NCBI RefSeq assembly: GCF_011493005.1
Contig: NZ_CP049158.1
Coordinates: 1,488,001-1,552,000 of the forward strand
DNA from: Caballeronia sp. SBC1
GTDB lineage: Bacteria; Pseudomonadota; Gammaproteobacteria; Burkholderiales; Burkholderiaceae
Direction of reading: 5' to 3'
DNA: 64,000 bases
A model generated the notes under the pieces. The model had not been told where the DNA came from and searched no databases. It worked only from the letters and a program-made list of their open reading frames with translations. Position 1 is the first letter of the stretch, and the number at the start of each line of letters is the position of its first letter. The translations under genes were made by a program, and so were the position numbers. Positions 42,675 through 52,192 of the stretch are shown here, one piece after another.

Positions 42675-43298
42675 ATGCATCTCGACACTGCAGCCTTACT
42701 GACCGCACTCCCGGCCGCGGTGCTGTTCGCGCTCGTCACCACCATCACGCCCGGTCCGAACAACACCATGCTGCTCGCGTCGGGAGTGAACTTCGGATTG
42801 CGGCGCACGGTGCCGCACGTGCTCGGGATCAGCGTGGGCGTAGCCATCCTGATGGTGCTGGTCGGTCTCGGTGTGGGGCAGGCATTCGCGCGTTTTGCGT
42901 GGGCTTACACGGTGCTTGAAACGTTAAGCGTGGCGTACCTGCTGTATCTCGCGTGGAAGATCGCGACTTCGTCGACCATGCAGGTTCGGGACGGCGAGCG
43001 TCGGCCCATGCGCTTTATCGAAGCGGCCGCGTTTCAGTGGATCAACCCGAAGGCATGGATGATGGTGCTGACAGCCGCGACCACTATCCATTTGCATTCG
43101 AGCTTTTCGATGAATGCTGTCTTGATGGCGGTGGTGTTCATCGTGGTTGGATTGCCATGCATCACCATGTGGGCCGCATTCGGCACGTCCATGCGGCGGC
43201 TGCTCACGCAACCACGCTGGCTGCGTGCTTTCAACTGGACAATGGCTACGCTGCTCGTGTTGTCTTTGTATCCGATCGTCGAGCGTGCGTTGGCATGA
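42675..43298 (+). CDS. LysE/RhtB-family amino acid exporter
   Basis: A 207-residue inner-membrane exporter with about six helices. ALVTTITPGPNNTMLLASGVNFGLRRTVPHVLGISVG is the family signature, and FQWINPKAWMMVLTA marks the middle. Relatives export amino acids such as lysine, threonine or homoserine lactone. AGGAAACACC precedes the ATG and is itself part of a short AAACACC repeat. Its promoter region carries the palindrome at 42575. The gene stands alone next to the decayed PLD/EEP region. Confidence 0.92.
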   Translation: MHLDTAALLTALPAAVLFALVTTITPGPNNTMLLASGVNFGLRRTVPHVLGISVGVAILMVLVGLGVGQAFARFAWAYTVLETLSVAYLLYLAWKIATSSTMQVRDGERRPMRFIEAAAFQWINPKAWMMVLTAATTIHLHSSFSMNAVLMAVVFIVVGLPCITMWAAFGTSMRRLLTQPRWLRAFNWTMATLLVLSLYPIVERALA

Positions 43299-43616
43299 TG
43301 GCTTGGTGAGGTAAAGACGCGATAACGGACGTATTGAAGTAATCGTGTAATCAGTGTTGCCGGCGTTTCACTTGCAGCTACTTGATTTGGGAGTTCCGGG
43401 TTCAGATCCAGCCTATTTTTTCGTAGGCGGCGCATACTGGTCCATGCCTGCCGTCGCGCAAAATATGCAGCCTGATTGCAACTTTGGCCGTAAAAAGCGG
43501 CAAGAAATGCGCACACTCCGTTATCGCGGGGGATCGACAGGCATGTACGAAGCTTGCTGCCCGATCAACTCGCGCCACTGTTGGCGCGGCTTTGAAATCT
43601 CCCAAGGAGTTACGCC

Positions 43617-43781
43617 ATGTCTGGAGCAAACCGCCCGTCCGGTCCCGCAACACGCAAGTCCCTCGATCTCGCCGACCAAATTGAACGCGATGAACTCGAG
43701 AACCAACTGCCGGATGCGCTAAACCACGCCGACGATGACGACCTCGACGACGAACCCGACACCGGCAAGCCCCGCCGATAA
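43617..43781 (+). CDS. Very small acidic protein, unknown function
   Basis: A 54-codon gene starting MSGANRPSGPATRKSLDLAD and ending in an acidic stretch (HADDDDLDDEPDTG) with a basic KPRR tail. It is preceded by an excellent ribosome site (CCAAGGAG, seven bases before the ATG) and followed 41 bases later by a strong intrinsic terminator, so it has all the parts of a real transcription unit. I recognise no domain. The middle (QIERDELENQLPDAL) is likely helical. It is probably cytoplasmic and may bind a basic partner or metal; that is inference. Confidence 0.7.
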   Translation: MSGANRPSGPATRKSLDLADQIERDELENQLPDALNHADDDDLDDEPDTGKPRR

Positions 43782-43822
43782 CATCTCTCCTCCTTAACCG
43801 CGCGCGAAAGCGCGTCATCCAT

Positions 43823-43854
43823 GCCGCACTCGCGCAACGCAGTGCGGCTTTTTT
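43823..43854 (+). terminator. Intrinsic terminator after the small acidic gene
   Basis: GCCGCACT and AGTGCGGC pair perfectly around a ten-base loop and are followed directly by six T bases. It lies 41 bases after the stop of the 54-aa gene. Confidence 0.93.
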
Positions 43855-44032
43855 GTGCGTGGATTGTTTTTGACCCTTATTTTCCAGAGTGAATGGTTCT
43901 GGGCACGGCGGTTGCTCTGAGTTCGGGCGCTGCGGGAAGCGTTGCCCTGGCGGCGCAGTTCAAGCAGTAAGGCGGCGAAGGCGTCAAGCCAGCACGCAAA
44001 CCAATCCGATAATCGACCCTTTGGAGGGCTTC

Positions 44033-44194
44033 ATGCTTCGATACGCTGTCATCTTTTTCATCATCGCGATCATCGCGGCATTTTTCGGCTTCGGCGGAAT
44101 CGCTAGTGGTGCAACCGAAATTGCGAAGATCCTGTTCTTCATCTTCATCGTGATCTTTCTGGCAACGTTGTTGCTCGGCGTATTTCGGCGATGA
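44033..44194 (+). CDS. DUF1328 small membrane protein
   Basis: A 53-residue protein with two membrane helices: [27 protein letters not shown] and [21 protein letters not shown]. This matches the DUF1328/YtjA family of tiny inner-membrane proteins, often stress-induced. GGAGG lies just before ATG 44033; a longer frame starting at 43889 is arginine-rich and unlike any family member. An intrinsic terminator follows. Its function is not known. Confidence 0.9.
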   Translation: MLRYAVIFFIIAIIAAFFGFGGIASGATEIAKILFFIFIVIFLATLLLGVFRR

Positions 44195-44252
44195 AGCAAG
44201 TTCGCGCTTTGACTGCCTTGATCCAAGGCGCGAACGCTGGTTGCGTAAGACG

Positions 44253-44279
44253 AAAAGCCTCGCGAGAAGCGAGGCTTTT
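44253..44279 (+). terminator. Intrinsic terminator after the DUF1328 gene
   Basis: AAAAGCCTCGC, a five-base loop, then GCGAGGCTTTT: perfect arms with A and T ends, so it may work in both directions. Confidence 0.85.
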
Positions 44280-44454
44280 CCATTTGGCGCGACTGCCCGC
44301 ATGCAATAGAGTTTGTTCATCGATTCCCGTCTCATAACGGGTTCGCCTGCTACTGCGCTGTTCTCCGAAGTAGGTTGAGTTTGCGCTTATCGATCAAATT
44401 CAGCCAACTCGCCGGAGTGTCCGAACACAAGTTCGGCCGTTCAAGCAGCATTCC

Positions 44455-45582
44455 TTACCATTTAATGCGCATGCCGAGCACAGCAGAGACCTGAGATTTG
44501 GTACTCGACGGCGACAACGTATAGATCTGCGCGAATTGCGCGTCCCCCGCGGCTCTCTGATAAATGCCCACGAGGAAGAGATCAGTTCTCTTGCTGAGGA
44601 AGTAGTCGACGCCCGCGTTCACCTGATGCCATTTCGGGCTGTTGTTCTGCGGATGGTACTGCCCAGTGGTAAAGATATAGGCCGCACCAACCATCACATC
44701 GGGCCTCACGTAATCCGTAAGCGATATCTCATAGTTCTGCAGCGTGAGCCGTGAGGCATCAAGATAGTCGAATCGCACGTCGGTATAGAGCAGCGAAAGG
44801 CTTGCTGTACCCAAGGCATAGGCTCCGCCCGTGCCAAACATTCTTTGCTTGCGTACACCGGATGAAGTTGCCGGATTCGTGAGGAATGGCGACGTATAGC
44901 CGTAGTCGCCCACCACCGCGCCGGCTGAATTGTTAGCGTCGTTCGGCATGTTGACCTGAAGAAATGCCGCTCCAGCCGTCACAGGCCCATTGTGATACTG
45001 CACGCCCGCACTGTAGGCGTTGTTGTCCGAAAAATCGCCCGCCTTGTTTGAGAAGCCGTACAGGCCCTCGAATTGAAGCCCGGCGTATTCGACACTTTTG
45101 TACTGGACCGCGTTGTTGATCCGGAATGTGTCGAACACATTGTCGCTGTCGCCAATGTGAGCGCCGTAGGCTGCAAACTGGCACGCCGACTCGAAGGTGC
45201 ACAACGTCACGGCCTCATCGTATTGCCGCCCAAGCGTCACCGTACCAAGTGTGTTTGACGACAAACCGACGAAAGCCTGCCGGCCAAATTCGCGGCCGCC
45301 CTGCGAGAGCGCCCCCGTGCCAATGCTGTAGCCATTCTCCAATGTGAAGATGGCTTTCACGCCACCACCGAGATCCTCCGCGCCTTTCACGCCCCACCGC
45401 GGCGTCTGCATAGGACCGCTTGCGAATTGCCAGGTCGAGTGCCCTTGCTGGTCGGCCCCTTTCTGATTGTTCGCATAAACAATTCCCACCGATACCAGGC
45501 CGTAGAGGGTCACGCTGCTTTGAGCGAATGCGCCCTGACAGGCCAGAGCAGTTGCGGCAAGAACAACGAGACGTCGATTCAT
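44455..45582 (-). CDS. Trimeric outer-membrane porin, OmpC-like
   Basis: A 375-residue Burkholderia-type porin. The signal peptide MNRRLVVLAATALACQGAFA ends in AFA before QSSVTLYG. YGLVSVGIVYANN, RWGVKGAEDLGGGVKAIFTLENGY, FGRQAFVGLSS and TLGRQYDEAVT are family blocks. It has two cysteines in one loop (LCTFESACQF), which may form a disulfide in loop 3 or 4. The last residue is Trp (GMRIKW) rather than the usual Phe. It is divergent from an ABC-importer operon 500 bp away and may admit the same substrate. Confidence 0.94.
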   Translation of the reverse strand: MNRRLVVLAATALACQGAFAQSSVTLYGLVSVGIVYANNQKGADQQGHSTWQFASGPMQTPRWGVKGAEDLGGGVKAIFTLENGYSIGTGALSQGGREFGRQAFVGLSSNTLGTVTLGRQYDEAVTLCTFESACQFAAYGAHIGDSDNVFDTFRINNAVQYKSVEYAGLQFEGLYGFSNKAGDFSDNNAYSAGVQYHNGPVTAGAAFLQVNMPNDANNSAGAVVGDYGYTSPFLTNPATSSGVRKQRMFGTGGAYALGTASLSLLYTDVRFDYLDASRLTLQNYEISLTDYVRPDVMVGAAYIFTTGQYHPQNNSPKWHQVNAGVDYFLSKRTDLFLVGIYQRAAGDAQFAQIYTLSPSSTKSQVSAVLGMRIKW

Positions 45583-45659
45583 GATTCCCCTGGATGTTTG
45601 TTTAAGCACGTGAAAATTAAAGATGCCGTTTTCTATTAATTAGGATCACGAATATAAAT

Positions 45660-45678
45660 GGATGCCGCATGGGCATCC
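45660..45678. other. Inverted repeat upstream of the porin gene
   Basis: GGATGCC-GCATG-GGCATCC has perfect seven-base arms. It lies 78 bp upstream of the porin start, in the shared intergenic region, and could be an operator or leader hairpin. Confidence 0.4.
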
Positions 45679-45784
45679 GTTCTTCGATGAACCTTCAGGT
45701 CACTCCGCACCTGCCAGACCGAAATCGCCTTCTGACCTCACGGTCAAGGACGTTTCATTGCATGCGGATTCGTCTCTGCTTGAA

Positions 45785-45809
45785 CCGATTTTTGCGGAAC
45801 AAAAATCGG
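45785..45809. promoter_or_regulatory. Perfect 10-bp inverted repeat in the porin/ABC-operon divergent region
   Basis: CCGATTTTTG-CGGAA-CAAAAATCGG. A half-site-like TCGATTTTTT recurs at 45841-45850. It lies about 280 bp before the ABC operon and 200 bp before the porin, so it may bind a shared regulator such as the LysR protein at 52583; it could also be a terminator-like stem. Confidence 0.4.
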
Positions 45810-46087
45810 CCTGCCTAGCACTGAATTTAACTCCCGGTGATCGATTTTTTAGCGCACGTCTATACCGGATGCGTGCTAAACGCGCGCGGCCGGTCTCCGC
45901 ACTCGTCTCTTTCTCAGCATCGGAAAGCTAGCCGTAAACCAAGGTACCGCTCTAATTTCGGCATCGCTTATCTGCAAAATTGATGCTTGCGGGGACACTT
46001 TCGGCTACTGACAATGAATTTCGCCGGCAACACCGCGTGCTACGAGACCGGCCCCCTTGCATCCATGAAGGACCATCGGAGATGAAG

Positions 46088-47119
46088 ATGTCAGAGATCG
46101 AAAGTGCCGGACGCCGGCGTTTGCTGCGAATGTCACTCGCGGCAGGCGGCATGGCAACGGCGGGCGCACTGCTTTCGGTGCGGGCGTTCGCGAGTGGTAA
46201 GGCAACTGTCAGCATGCAGCTCGGGTGGATCCCGGGCGGCAATCAGGTGGGTGAAGTCGTCGCCAAGCGGCTCGGTTACTACGAGCAGGAAGGAATAGAT
46301 TTTCAGATCCAGCCGGGTGGCCCGAACATCGACGGCGTGGCCATTGTCGCCTCGGGGCGCTGTGAAACGGGCGAGATTTCGTCAAGTCCGTCAATCATGC
46401 TGGCGGTTTCGGAGAGTCTGCCGATCAAATGCATCGCCACCGGACTGCAGCAGCATCCTTACACGTTCTTTTCACTCAAGAAAAAGCCGATTCGCTCGCC
46501 GCAAGACATGATCGGCAAGCGGGTCGGTATTCAGTCGACGGGAATGGTGTTGCTCAAGGCGCTGCTCGCGAAAAACAAGATCCCGGAGAGCCAGGTCGAG
46601 ATCGTGCCGATCGGTGCGGACATGATGCCGCTCCTGAGCGGCCAGGTCGATGCCGTGACCGGCTGGCAAACCAACACCACGGCACTCAAGGCGCTTGGGG
46701 CGGACCGCGTCGATTTGCGCTTGTGGGATACCGGCGTGCGCCTTTATGCGTTGCCGTATTACACAACCACCGCAATGCTGCGGGACCATCCGGACACCGT
46801 CGCGAGCTTCCTGCGCGCCACCGCGCGCGGCTGGAACTATGCGAACACCCATCGCGACCAGTCGGTCGATCTGCTCGTCAAGGAATACCCGAACCTGAAC
46901 CGGGCGGACGAGCGCGTCGCCATTGATTCGCTGATGAGCTATGCGTTCAATAAGACCACGCAGACCCAGGGCTGGGGCGCGATGGATACGAGCGTCTGGG
47001 AAGAACAGATCTCCATGTACGCGCAGCTCGGTCAGTTTCGGGCGCAACCGCCGAAGGTCGGGGACGTCATGACACTGGACATCCTCAAGGCCACCCTTTC
47101 CTCTCGCCTCACGGTGTAA
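46088..47119 (+). CDS. ABC importer substrate-binding protein, NMT1/SsuA-like
   Basis: A 343-residue periplasmic binding protein. The N-terminus carries a twin-arginine-like signal (GRRRLLRMSLAAGGMATAGALL, cleavage near AFA-S). The mature part has SMQLGWIPGGNQVGEVVAKRLGYYEQEGIDFQIQPGG, the NMT1/THI5-like fold used for pyrimidines, sulfonates, nitrate or aromatic acids. ATG 46088 has GGAG six bases upstream; ATG 46082 is too close to it. First gene of an operon with ATPase, permease and CoA-pathway genes. The ligand is unknown. Confidence 0.9.
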   Translation: MSEIESAGRRRLLRMSLAAGGMATAGALLSVRAFASGKATVSMQLGWIPGGNQVGEVVAKRLGYYEQEGIDFQIQPGGPNIDGVAIVASGRCETGEISSSPSIMLAVSESLPIKCIATGLQQHPYTFFSLKKKPIRSPQDMIGKRVGIQSTGMVLLKALLAKNKIPESQVEIVPIGADMMPLLSGQVDAVTGWQTNTTALKALGADRVDLRLWDTGVRLYALPYYTTTAMLRDHPDTVASFLRATARGWNYANTHRDQSVDLLVKEYPNLNRADERVAIDSLMSYAFNKTTQTQGWGAMDTSVWEEQISMYAQLGQFRAQPPKVGDVMTLDILKATLSSRLTV

Positions 47120-47122
47120 AAC

Positions 47123-47956
47123 ATGCATGCTGCCACTATCAATCCGCTACGAGCGGAGGTGCCTCACTCGTCCGTTGCCGCGCCGCACGACAGCGCAGTT
47201 GCAATCAGCTGCCGCAATATTAACGTCCGCTTCTTTACGGACCGGCGCAGCGTCATCGCCATCGAAGGCTTGAGCCTCGACGTCGCGCAAGGCGAATTTC
47301 TCACACTGCTGGGTCCTTCAGGCTGCGGGAAATCGACCTTCCTGAGAGTCGTCGCCGACCTCGTCAAACCAAGCCGCGGCGACATCAGCGTGCTCGGCGT
47401 GGCACCTCGGGTCGCGCGCCTGCGCCGGGACATCGGCTTCGTGTTTCAGGACGCAGCGCTGCTGCCCTGGCGCACCGCCATCCAGAATGTACAGCTGCCA
47501 CTGGAAGTTGCTGAAGGCCGTGCGCGAGCCGGGCGGGCCACGCCGCGCGAACTGCTGGAGCTCGTCGGCCTCAAGGGTCGCGAGGACGCTTATCCGCATG
47601 AGATGTCTGGCGGGATGCGCCAGCGCGTCGCGATCGCACGGGCGCTTGTCAGCGACCCGAAAGTACTGTTGATGGACGAGCCGTTCGGAGCACTCGACGA
47701 AATCACGCGCGACCGCCTCAACGAAGAGCTGCGCCGGGTCTGGAAGGAACTGGGACTTACAACGCTGTTCGTCACGCACAGCATTTATGAAGCGGCGTTT
47801 CTCGGTCAGCGCGTCTTGATGCTTGCCGCCAACCCCGGGCGCGTGAAAGAGATCGTGCCGGTCGGCCTGCCTGAAGACCGCACGCTCGATATCCGGGAAA
47901 CACCCGAATTCGTTGAACTTTCCGCCTATTTGCGGCGTGTGCTGGAGACCTGCTGA
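47123..47956 (+). CDS. ABC importer ATPase, SsuB/TauB type
   Basis: A 277-residue nucleotide-binding subunit. Walker A GPSGCGKST, Q-loop FVFQDAALLPWR, signature MSGGMRQRVAIARAL, Walker B VLLMDEPFGALDE and the switch His in LFVTHSIYEA are all intact. It starts three bases after the binding-protein stop and its TGA overlaps the permease ATG (TGATG). It energises uptake of the ligand of the binding protein encoded upstream. Confidence 0.95.
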   Translation: MHAATINPLRAEVPHSSVAAPHDSAVAISCRNINVRFFTDRRSVIAIEGLSLDVAQGEFLTLLGPSGCGKSTFLRVVADLVKPSRGDISVLGVAPRVARLRRDIGFVFQDAALLPWRTAIQNVQLPLEVAEGRARAGRATPRELLELVGLKGREDAYPHEMSGGMRQRVAIARALVSDPKVLLMDEPFGALDEITRDRLNEELRRVWKELGLTTLFVTHSIYEAAFLGQRVLMLAANPGRVKEIVPVGLPEDRTLDIRETPEFVELSAYLRRVLETC

Positions 47957-48795
47957 TGACACCCACCGACATCCGTCTGAACCTGCCGCCCCAATCGGCG
48001 GACCCCGAAGCGCAGGCCTATCTCGCTCGCCGTCGCCAGCAGATCTGGCGCGCGCGCATCTTGCCAATCCTTGGCGTGGCGGGGCTGTTGTTTACGTGGT
48101 GGGCAGTGGTAGCAGGCTTTCACGTAAAGCCGTTTATTGCGCCGTCGCCCTGGCTCGTGGCGCAAACGCTCGTCAGCAAAAGCGACGTGCTGCTGCAGAA
48201 CATGGTGCCTACGGCCATTGAGGCGTCGGCGGGCTTTCTGCTCGGTAACCTTACGGCGATTCTGCTTGCCACCGTCTTCGTTCACAACAAGACGCTGCAG
48301 GACATCTTCTATCCGGTCGCCGTGATGATCAATTCGATCCCGGTAGTCGCGAAGGCGCCCATCCTCGTGTTGATCATGGGCAACGGCCTCGAACCGAAAA
48401 TCACGATCGCCGCAATTGTCTGCTTCTTCCCGACGCTGGTGAACATGGTCCGCGGGCTGCAGGCGGTCAATCCGCAGGCGATGGAACTGATGCAGATCCT
48501 GTCGGCCAGCAAGCGCGAGATCTTCTTCAAGCTGCGTCTCTACGCTTCCCTGCCCTATCTGTTCTCCGCACTGCGCATTGCTGCGTCGATGTCGGTGATC
48601 GGCGCGGTAGTCGGCGAATGGATCGGCTCGACGCAGGGTATTGGCGCCATGATCATCCAGGCAACCTACAGCTTCGATTCAGCCTTGCTGTACACGGCAA
48701 TCATCATGAGCGCGGTCTTGTCCGGCCTCTTCTTTCTGGTGATCGCAATACTCGAACGCTGGCTCATTACATGGCAGCCCGAAGCTTCCCACTGA
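47956..48795 (+). CDS. ABC importer permease, SsuC/TauC type
   Basis: A 279-residue inner-membrane permease with about six helices. The EAA-like cytoplasmic loop reads MELMQILSASKREIFFKLRLYASLPYLFSALRIAASMSVIGAVVGEWIG, standard for the nitrate/sulfonate/taurine group. Its ATG overlaps the ATPase stop. It is followed 63 bp later by the FAD oxidoreductase gene. Confidence 0.94.
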   Translation: MTPTDIRLNLPPQSADPEAQAYLARRRQQIWRARILPILGVAGLLFTWWAVVAGFHVKPFIAPSPWLVAQTLVSKSDVLLQNMVPTAIEASAGFLLGNLTAILLATVFVHNKTLQDIFYPVAVMINSIPVVAKAPILVLIMGNGLEPKITIAAIVCFFPTLVNMVRGLQAVNPQAMELMQILSASKREIFFKLRLYASLPYLFSALRIAASMSVIGAVVGEWIGSTQGIGAMIIQATYSFDSALLYTAIIMSAVLSGLFFLVIAILERWLITWQPEASH

Positions 48796-48858
48796 GCCGG
48801 ACGCGAGGCACCAAGTGCGACAAGCTCGCGAACAACACTTACTTCCGAGAGGAGACAC

Positions 48859-50244
48859 ATGAACATGATCAGTGACTGGATTCAGGAGCCCGCGAGCGAT
48901 GTGCGCGTCGCGGCGAAGGCTAACGTCGTCGTGGTTGGCGGGGGACCGGCTGGCTTGTCGGCCGCGATCGCCGCTGCGCGCAACGGCGCGGAGGTGATCC
49001 TCCTTGAGCGTTACAACCATCTCGGCGGCCTCGCGTCGGGAGGCATGGTGCTGGTGCTCGACGACATGTGGGACAACCATCTGCAGGAAATCTCCGTGCG
49101 CGGCATCTGCATGACCTTTATAGAACGCATGGCGGCACGCAAGCTCGCGAGCTTTCCGCGCTCGGACGAGTGGGGCGACGATCCTGCCGCGTATCGCCGA
49201 TGGGGCCGTTGGGGCACATTCGATTTTCACAGTCAGAAGACCCCGCACCCCGTCTGTTTTGCAGCGGCTTTCGACCCGGACGCAATGAAGCGGGTGGCGC
49301 TTGAAATGGTGGAGTCGCTTGGTATCAAGTTGCGGCTGCACTCGTGGTTCTCGCGCACCCTGGTCGAGGACGGCCAGGTCAAGGGCGTGATCTGCGACAC
49401 GAAAAGCGGTCGCGAAGCGATCCTCGCTGATATCGTGATCGACGCAACGGGGGACCTCGATGTCGCCGCTTCGGCTGGCGTGGAACACGTTGGAGGCACC
49501 TATATCACCACGACAGTGTTCCGTCTCGGCGGTGTAGATACTGACGCGGCCGAGCGCTTCGAAGCTGAGGAACCCGAAGTATTTGCGGCACTGGATCGTC
49601 AGATCAAGCGCATTCTCGGAGGCTCCTGGGGTTATTGGTGGCTGAAGACCCCATTGCCGGGTGTCGTGTGGTGCAACTGTCCGCACATGGCCGGTCTCGA
49701 CGGCCTCAAGCCCGAACACCTGACGCGCGCGGAATTACAGGGCCGCAAACACATCCACGCGGTCGTCGATTTCGTACGCGAGAAGCTTCCTGGCTTTGAG
49801 CAATGCTATGTGATCGACGTCGCCCCGCAAACGGGGGTGCGCCAGACGCGTCTGCTGGAAGGCGAATACGTGATGACGAAAGAAGACCTCGCGCAGCGCA
49901 CGCGTTTCGACGACAGCATTGCGCGGGGACGCGACTACTACATGCCGTATCGTGTGTTGCTGCCCAAACAGATCGACAATCTGCTGGTGGCCGGGCGCCA
50001 TTACTCGGCGACCTCACAGGCACAAAAAATGTCGCGTGAAATTCCTCCGTGCATGGCGATGGGAGAAGCCGCGGGCGTTGCCGCCGCGCAAGCCCTGGCT
50101 GCGGGCGTACGAGTGCGCGATGTGGACGTTCTCGCGTTGCAGAAAGCCTTGCGCGCACAAGGCGCCGATCCGGGTGACCAGACCGGCCGCAACGCCGACG
50201 TGCCGCCTCTTGCCGCGCATGTCGACGCGAGGGCAGCCGCATGA
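48859..50244 (+). CDS. FAD-dependent oxidoreductase (FAD_oxidored / FixC-like)
   Basis: A 461-residue flavoprotein. The FAD dinucleotide fold VVVVGGGPAGLSAAIAAARNGAEVILLERYNHLGGLASGGMV is at 22-63, with VIDATGDLDVAASAG near 193 and a C-terminal NLLVAGRHYSATSQAQKMSREIPPCMAMGEAAGVAAA that closes over FAD. This is the PF12831 group, including tricarballylate- and HdrA-like proteins. A ferredoxin is encoded three genes later and may pass electrons to or from it. GGAG precedes ATG 48859. The C-terminus overlaps the next gene by four bases (ATGA). The substrate is unknown. Confidence 0.88.
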   Translation: MNMISDWIQEPASDVRVAAKANVVVVGGGPAGLSAAIAAARNGAEVILLERYNHLGGLASGGMVLVLDDMWDNHLQEISVRGICMTFIERMAARKLASFPRSDEWGDDPAAYRRWGRWGTFDFHSQKTPHPVCFAAAFDPDAMKRVALEMVESLGIKLRLHSWFSRTLVEDGQVKGVICDTKSGREAILADIVIDATGDLDVAASAGVEHVGGTYITTTVFRLGGVDTDAAERFEAEEPEVFAALDRQIKRILGGSWGYWWLKTPLPGVVWCNCPHMAGLDGLKPEHLTRAELQGRKHIHAVVDFVREKLPGFEQCYVIDVAPQTGVRQTRLLEGEYVMTKEDLAQRTRFDDSIARGRDYYMPYRVLLPKQIDNLLVAGRHYSATSQAQKMSREIPPCMAMGEAAGVAAAQALAAGVRVRDVDVLALQKALRAQGADPGDQTGRNADVPPLAAHVDARAAA

Positions 50245-51422
50245 AGCACGCACCTGACACGATGAAACCACACGACCTGCCCCTTGCGGGCGTACGCGTG
50301 ATCGATCTCACGCAGGTCATGATGGGTCCCGTCTGCACGCAGATGCTCGCCGACTACGGCGCGGACGTGATCAAGATAGAGCGGCAGGGAGCCGGCGACC
50401 TGAGCCGTTCAACGTTCGAGCCGGTGGCTGGCGCGGACAATCCGATCTTCTGCAGCCTGAACCGCAACAAGCGCAGCATGGCGCTCGACTTGCGCGACGC
50501 CGCGCAGATGGCGGCGCTCAAGACCCTGATCGCAGATGCCGATGTGGTGGTCAGCAACTTCCGCGCGGGGGTGATGGACCGCATGGGTATCGGCTATGAA
50601 GACTGTCGCCGGTTGAACCCGCGCGTGATCTACGCAATAGGGTCGGGCTTCGGTGAAACGGGCCCGTACGCACACAAAGGTGGACAGGACGTGCTCGCCC
50701 AGGCAATGAGCGGCGTGATGGCGCGCCGGGCCGACGCGTCAATGCCGGTGTCCGTGTACCCCACCGCCCTCGCCGACTATTCTGCCGGCATGCATATGGT
50801 TCAGGGCATTCTGCTGGCCCTGCTGCATCGTGAACGCACGGGAGAAGGACAGAAGGTCGGCGTCTCGCTCTATAACTCGATGCTTGCAATGCAGATGCAG
50901 GAAGCCGCGATGATCATGATGGCGGACTCGGAGGTGAACTGGGCCGCGATGCCGCTGTCCGGCGTCTTCGATACGCAAGATGGCGCGCTCGTCATGGTTG
51001 GCGCTTTCAAGCCGAATCCGCTGCAAGATATCTGCGCAGCGCTCGAGATTCCCGACCTTTCTGGCGACCCGCGCTTTTGCAACCTCAAGGCGCAATTTCT
51101 TCATAAGCCCGAGTTGCATCGCATCTTCCGCGAGCGCTTCGCGAGCAATACGCGCGAGTTCTGGCTCGATCGGCTGGAAGAGCAGGACCTGCTATGCGCG
51201 CCGGTGCGCGATCTGCGCGAAGCACTCGTCGATCCGCAGACCGTGCACAACCAGTTGATTATCGAAGGGGAAGGCGAAGGTCAGCCGGTGCGGTTCATCG
51301 GCAGTCCGATCAATATGTCGCTGGCGCCCGTAGGCCTTCGTCGCGCGCCGCCGCGCCTCGGGCAGCATACGGAAGATATCCTGCAAGAACTGCGCGGCGG
51401 CGTCGCCACGGAGGCTGTATGA
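50241..51422 (+). CDS. CaiB/BaiF family CoA-transferase
   Basis: A 393-residue class III CoA-transferase that moves CoA from one acyl-CoA to a carboxylic acid. The start LAGVRVIDLTQVMMGPVCTQMLADYGADVIKIE and the catalytic Asp179 in PTALADYSAGMHM are typical; VVSNFRAGVMDRMGIGYE and AIGSGFGETGPYAHKGGQD are further family blocks. ATG 50241 overlaps the oxidoreductase stop; Met8 at 50262 is an alternative. It probably activates the imported acid or the oxidised product. Confidence 0.93.
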   Translation: MKHAPDTMKPHDLPLAGVRVIDLTQVMMGPVCTQMLADYGADVIKIERQGAGDLSRSTFEPVAGADNPIFCSLNRNKRSMALDLRDAAQMAALKTLIADADVVVSNFRAGVMDRMGIGYEDCRRLNPRVIYAIGSGFGETGPYAHKGGQDVLAQAMSGVMARRADASMPVSVYPTALADYSAGMHMVQGILLALLHRERTGEGQKVGVSLYNSMLAMQMQEAAMIMMADSEVNWAAMPLSGVFDTQDGALVMVGAFKPNPLQDICAALEIPDLSGDPRFCNLKAQFLHKPELHRIFRERFASNTREFWLDRLEEQDLLCAPVRDLREALVDPQTVHNQLIIEGEGEGQPVRFIGSPINMSLAPVGLRRAPPRLGQHTEDILQELRGGVATEAV

Positions 51423-52192
51423 CAGTCAGCCTGACAATCGATCAGCATGTCGCGCGGGTCACGCTCGCGCGGCCCGCCGCGCTCAACGCGGTCGACCTCG
51501 CCACCGAAGCTGAACTTCAGCGCATCTGGACCGAGCTGGAACAAAACCGCGACGTCCGCGTGATTGTCCTGACCGGTGAAGGCGAGCGCGCATTTTGTGT
51601 CGGCGCGGACTTGAAGAACTCGTCCACGAGTGGTCTGGAATACTGGGCCGCGCCACGTCCCGGTGGTTTCGGCGGCATTGCGCTGCGCGAGACGCTGAAC
51701 GTGCCGGTGATTGCACGGGTCAACGGCTTTGCGCTTGGCGGTGGCTTTGAAATGGTCCTGGGATGCGATCTGGTCATTGCATGCGAGGAAGCCAGTTTCG
51801 GCTTGCCCGAAGCGCTGGTGGGACGCATGCCGCTTGACGGCGGGATGACGCTGTTGCAACGCCAGATCCCCTATCGGCAGGCAATGGCAATGCTGCTGAC
51901 CGGACGCCGTGTGTCGGCCCATGAAGCGCGCGATATGGGTCTCGTCAACGAAGTGGTGCCGCGCGCGGAACTTGATGCCGCCGTTGAACGCTGGGTCGAG
52001 GCGGTGCTCGCCTGCGCGCCACTGTCCCTGCAGGCGATCAAGCAGGTCGTCAAGCGGACCTCCACGCTGTCGGCCTCCGACGCGCAAGCGCTCCGCTTGC
52101 CCGCTCTCGTGACCGCGTTGCAGTCGGAGGATGCGAACGAAGGCGTACGAGCGTTTCAGGAGAAGCGCAAGCCTCGCTGGAGCGGTCGCTGA
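51419..52192 (+). CDS. Enoyl-CoA hydratase/isomerase (crotonase family)
   Basis: A 257-residue crotonase-fold enzyme. The oxyanion-hole segments are CVGADLKN (60-67) and [18 protein letters not shown] (104-121), with catalytic Glu111 and Glu131 (LPEALVG), so hydratase activity is expected. ATG 51419 overlaps the CoA-transferase stop by four bases. A frame starting at 51194 is longer but has no support. It should hydrate an unsaturated acyl-CoA made by the upstream enzymes. Confidence 0.93.
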   Translation: MTVSLTIDQHVARVTLARPAALNAVDLATEAELQRIWTELEQNRDVRVIVLTGEGERAFCVGADLKNSSTSGLEYWAAPRPGGFGGIALRETLNVPVIARVNGFALGGGFEMVLGCDLVIACEEASFGLPEALVGRMPLDGGMTLLQRQIPYRQAMAMLLTGRRVSAHEARDMGLVNEVVPRAELDAAVERWVEAVLACAPLSLQAIKQVVKRTSTLSASDAQALRLPALVTALQSEDANEGVRAFQEKRKPRWSGR

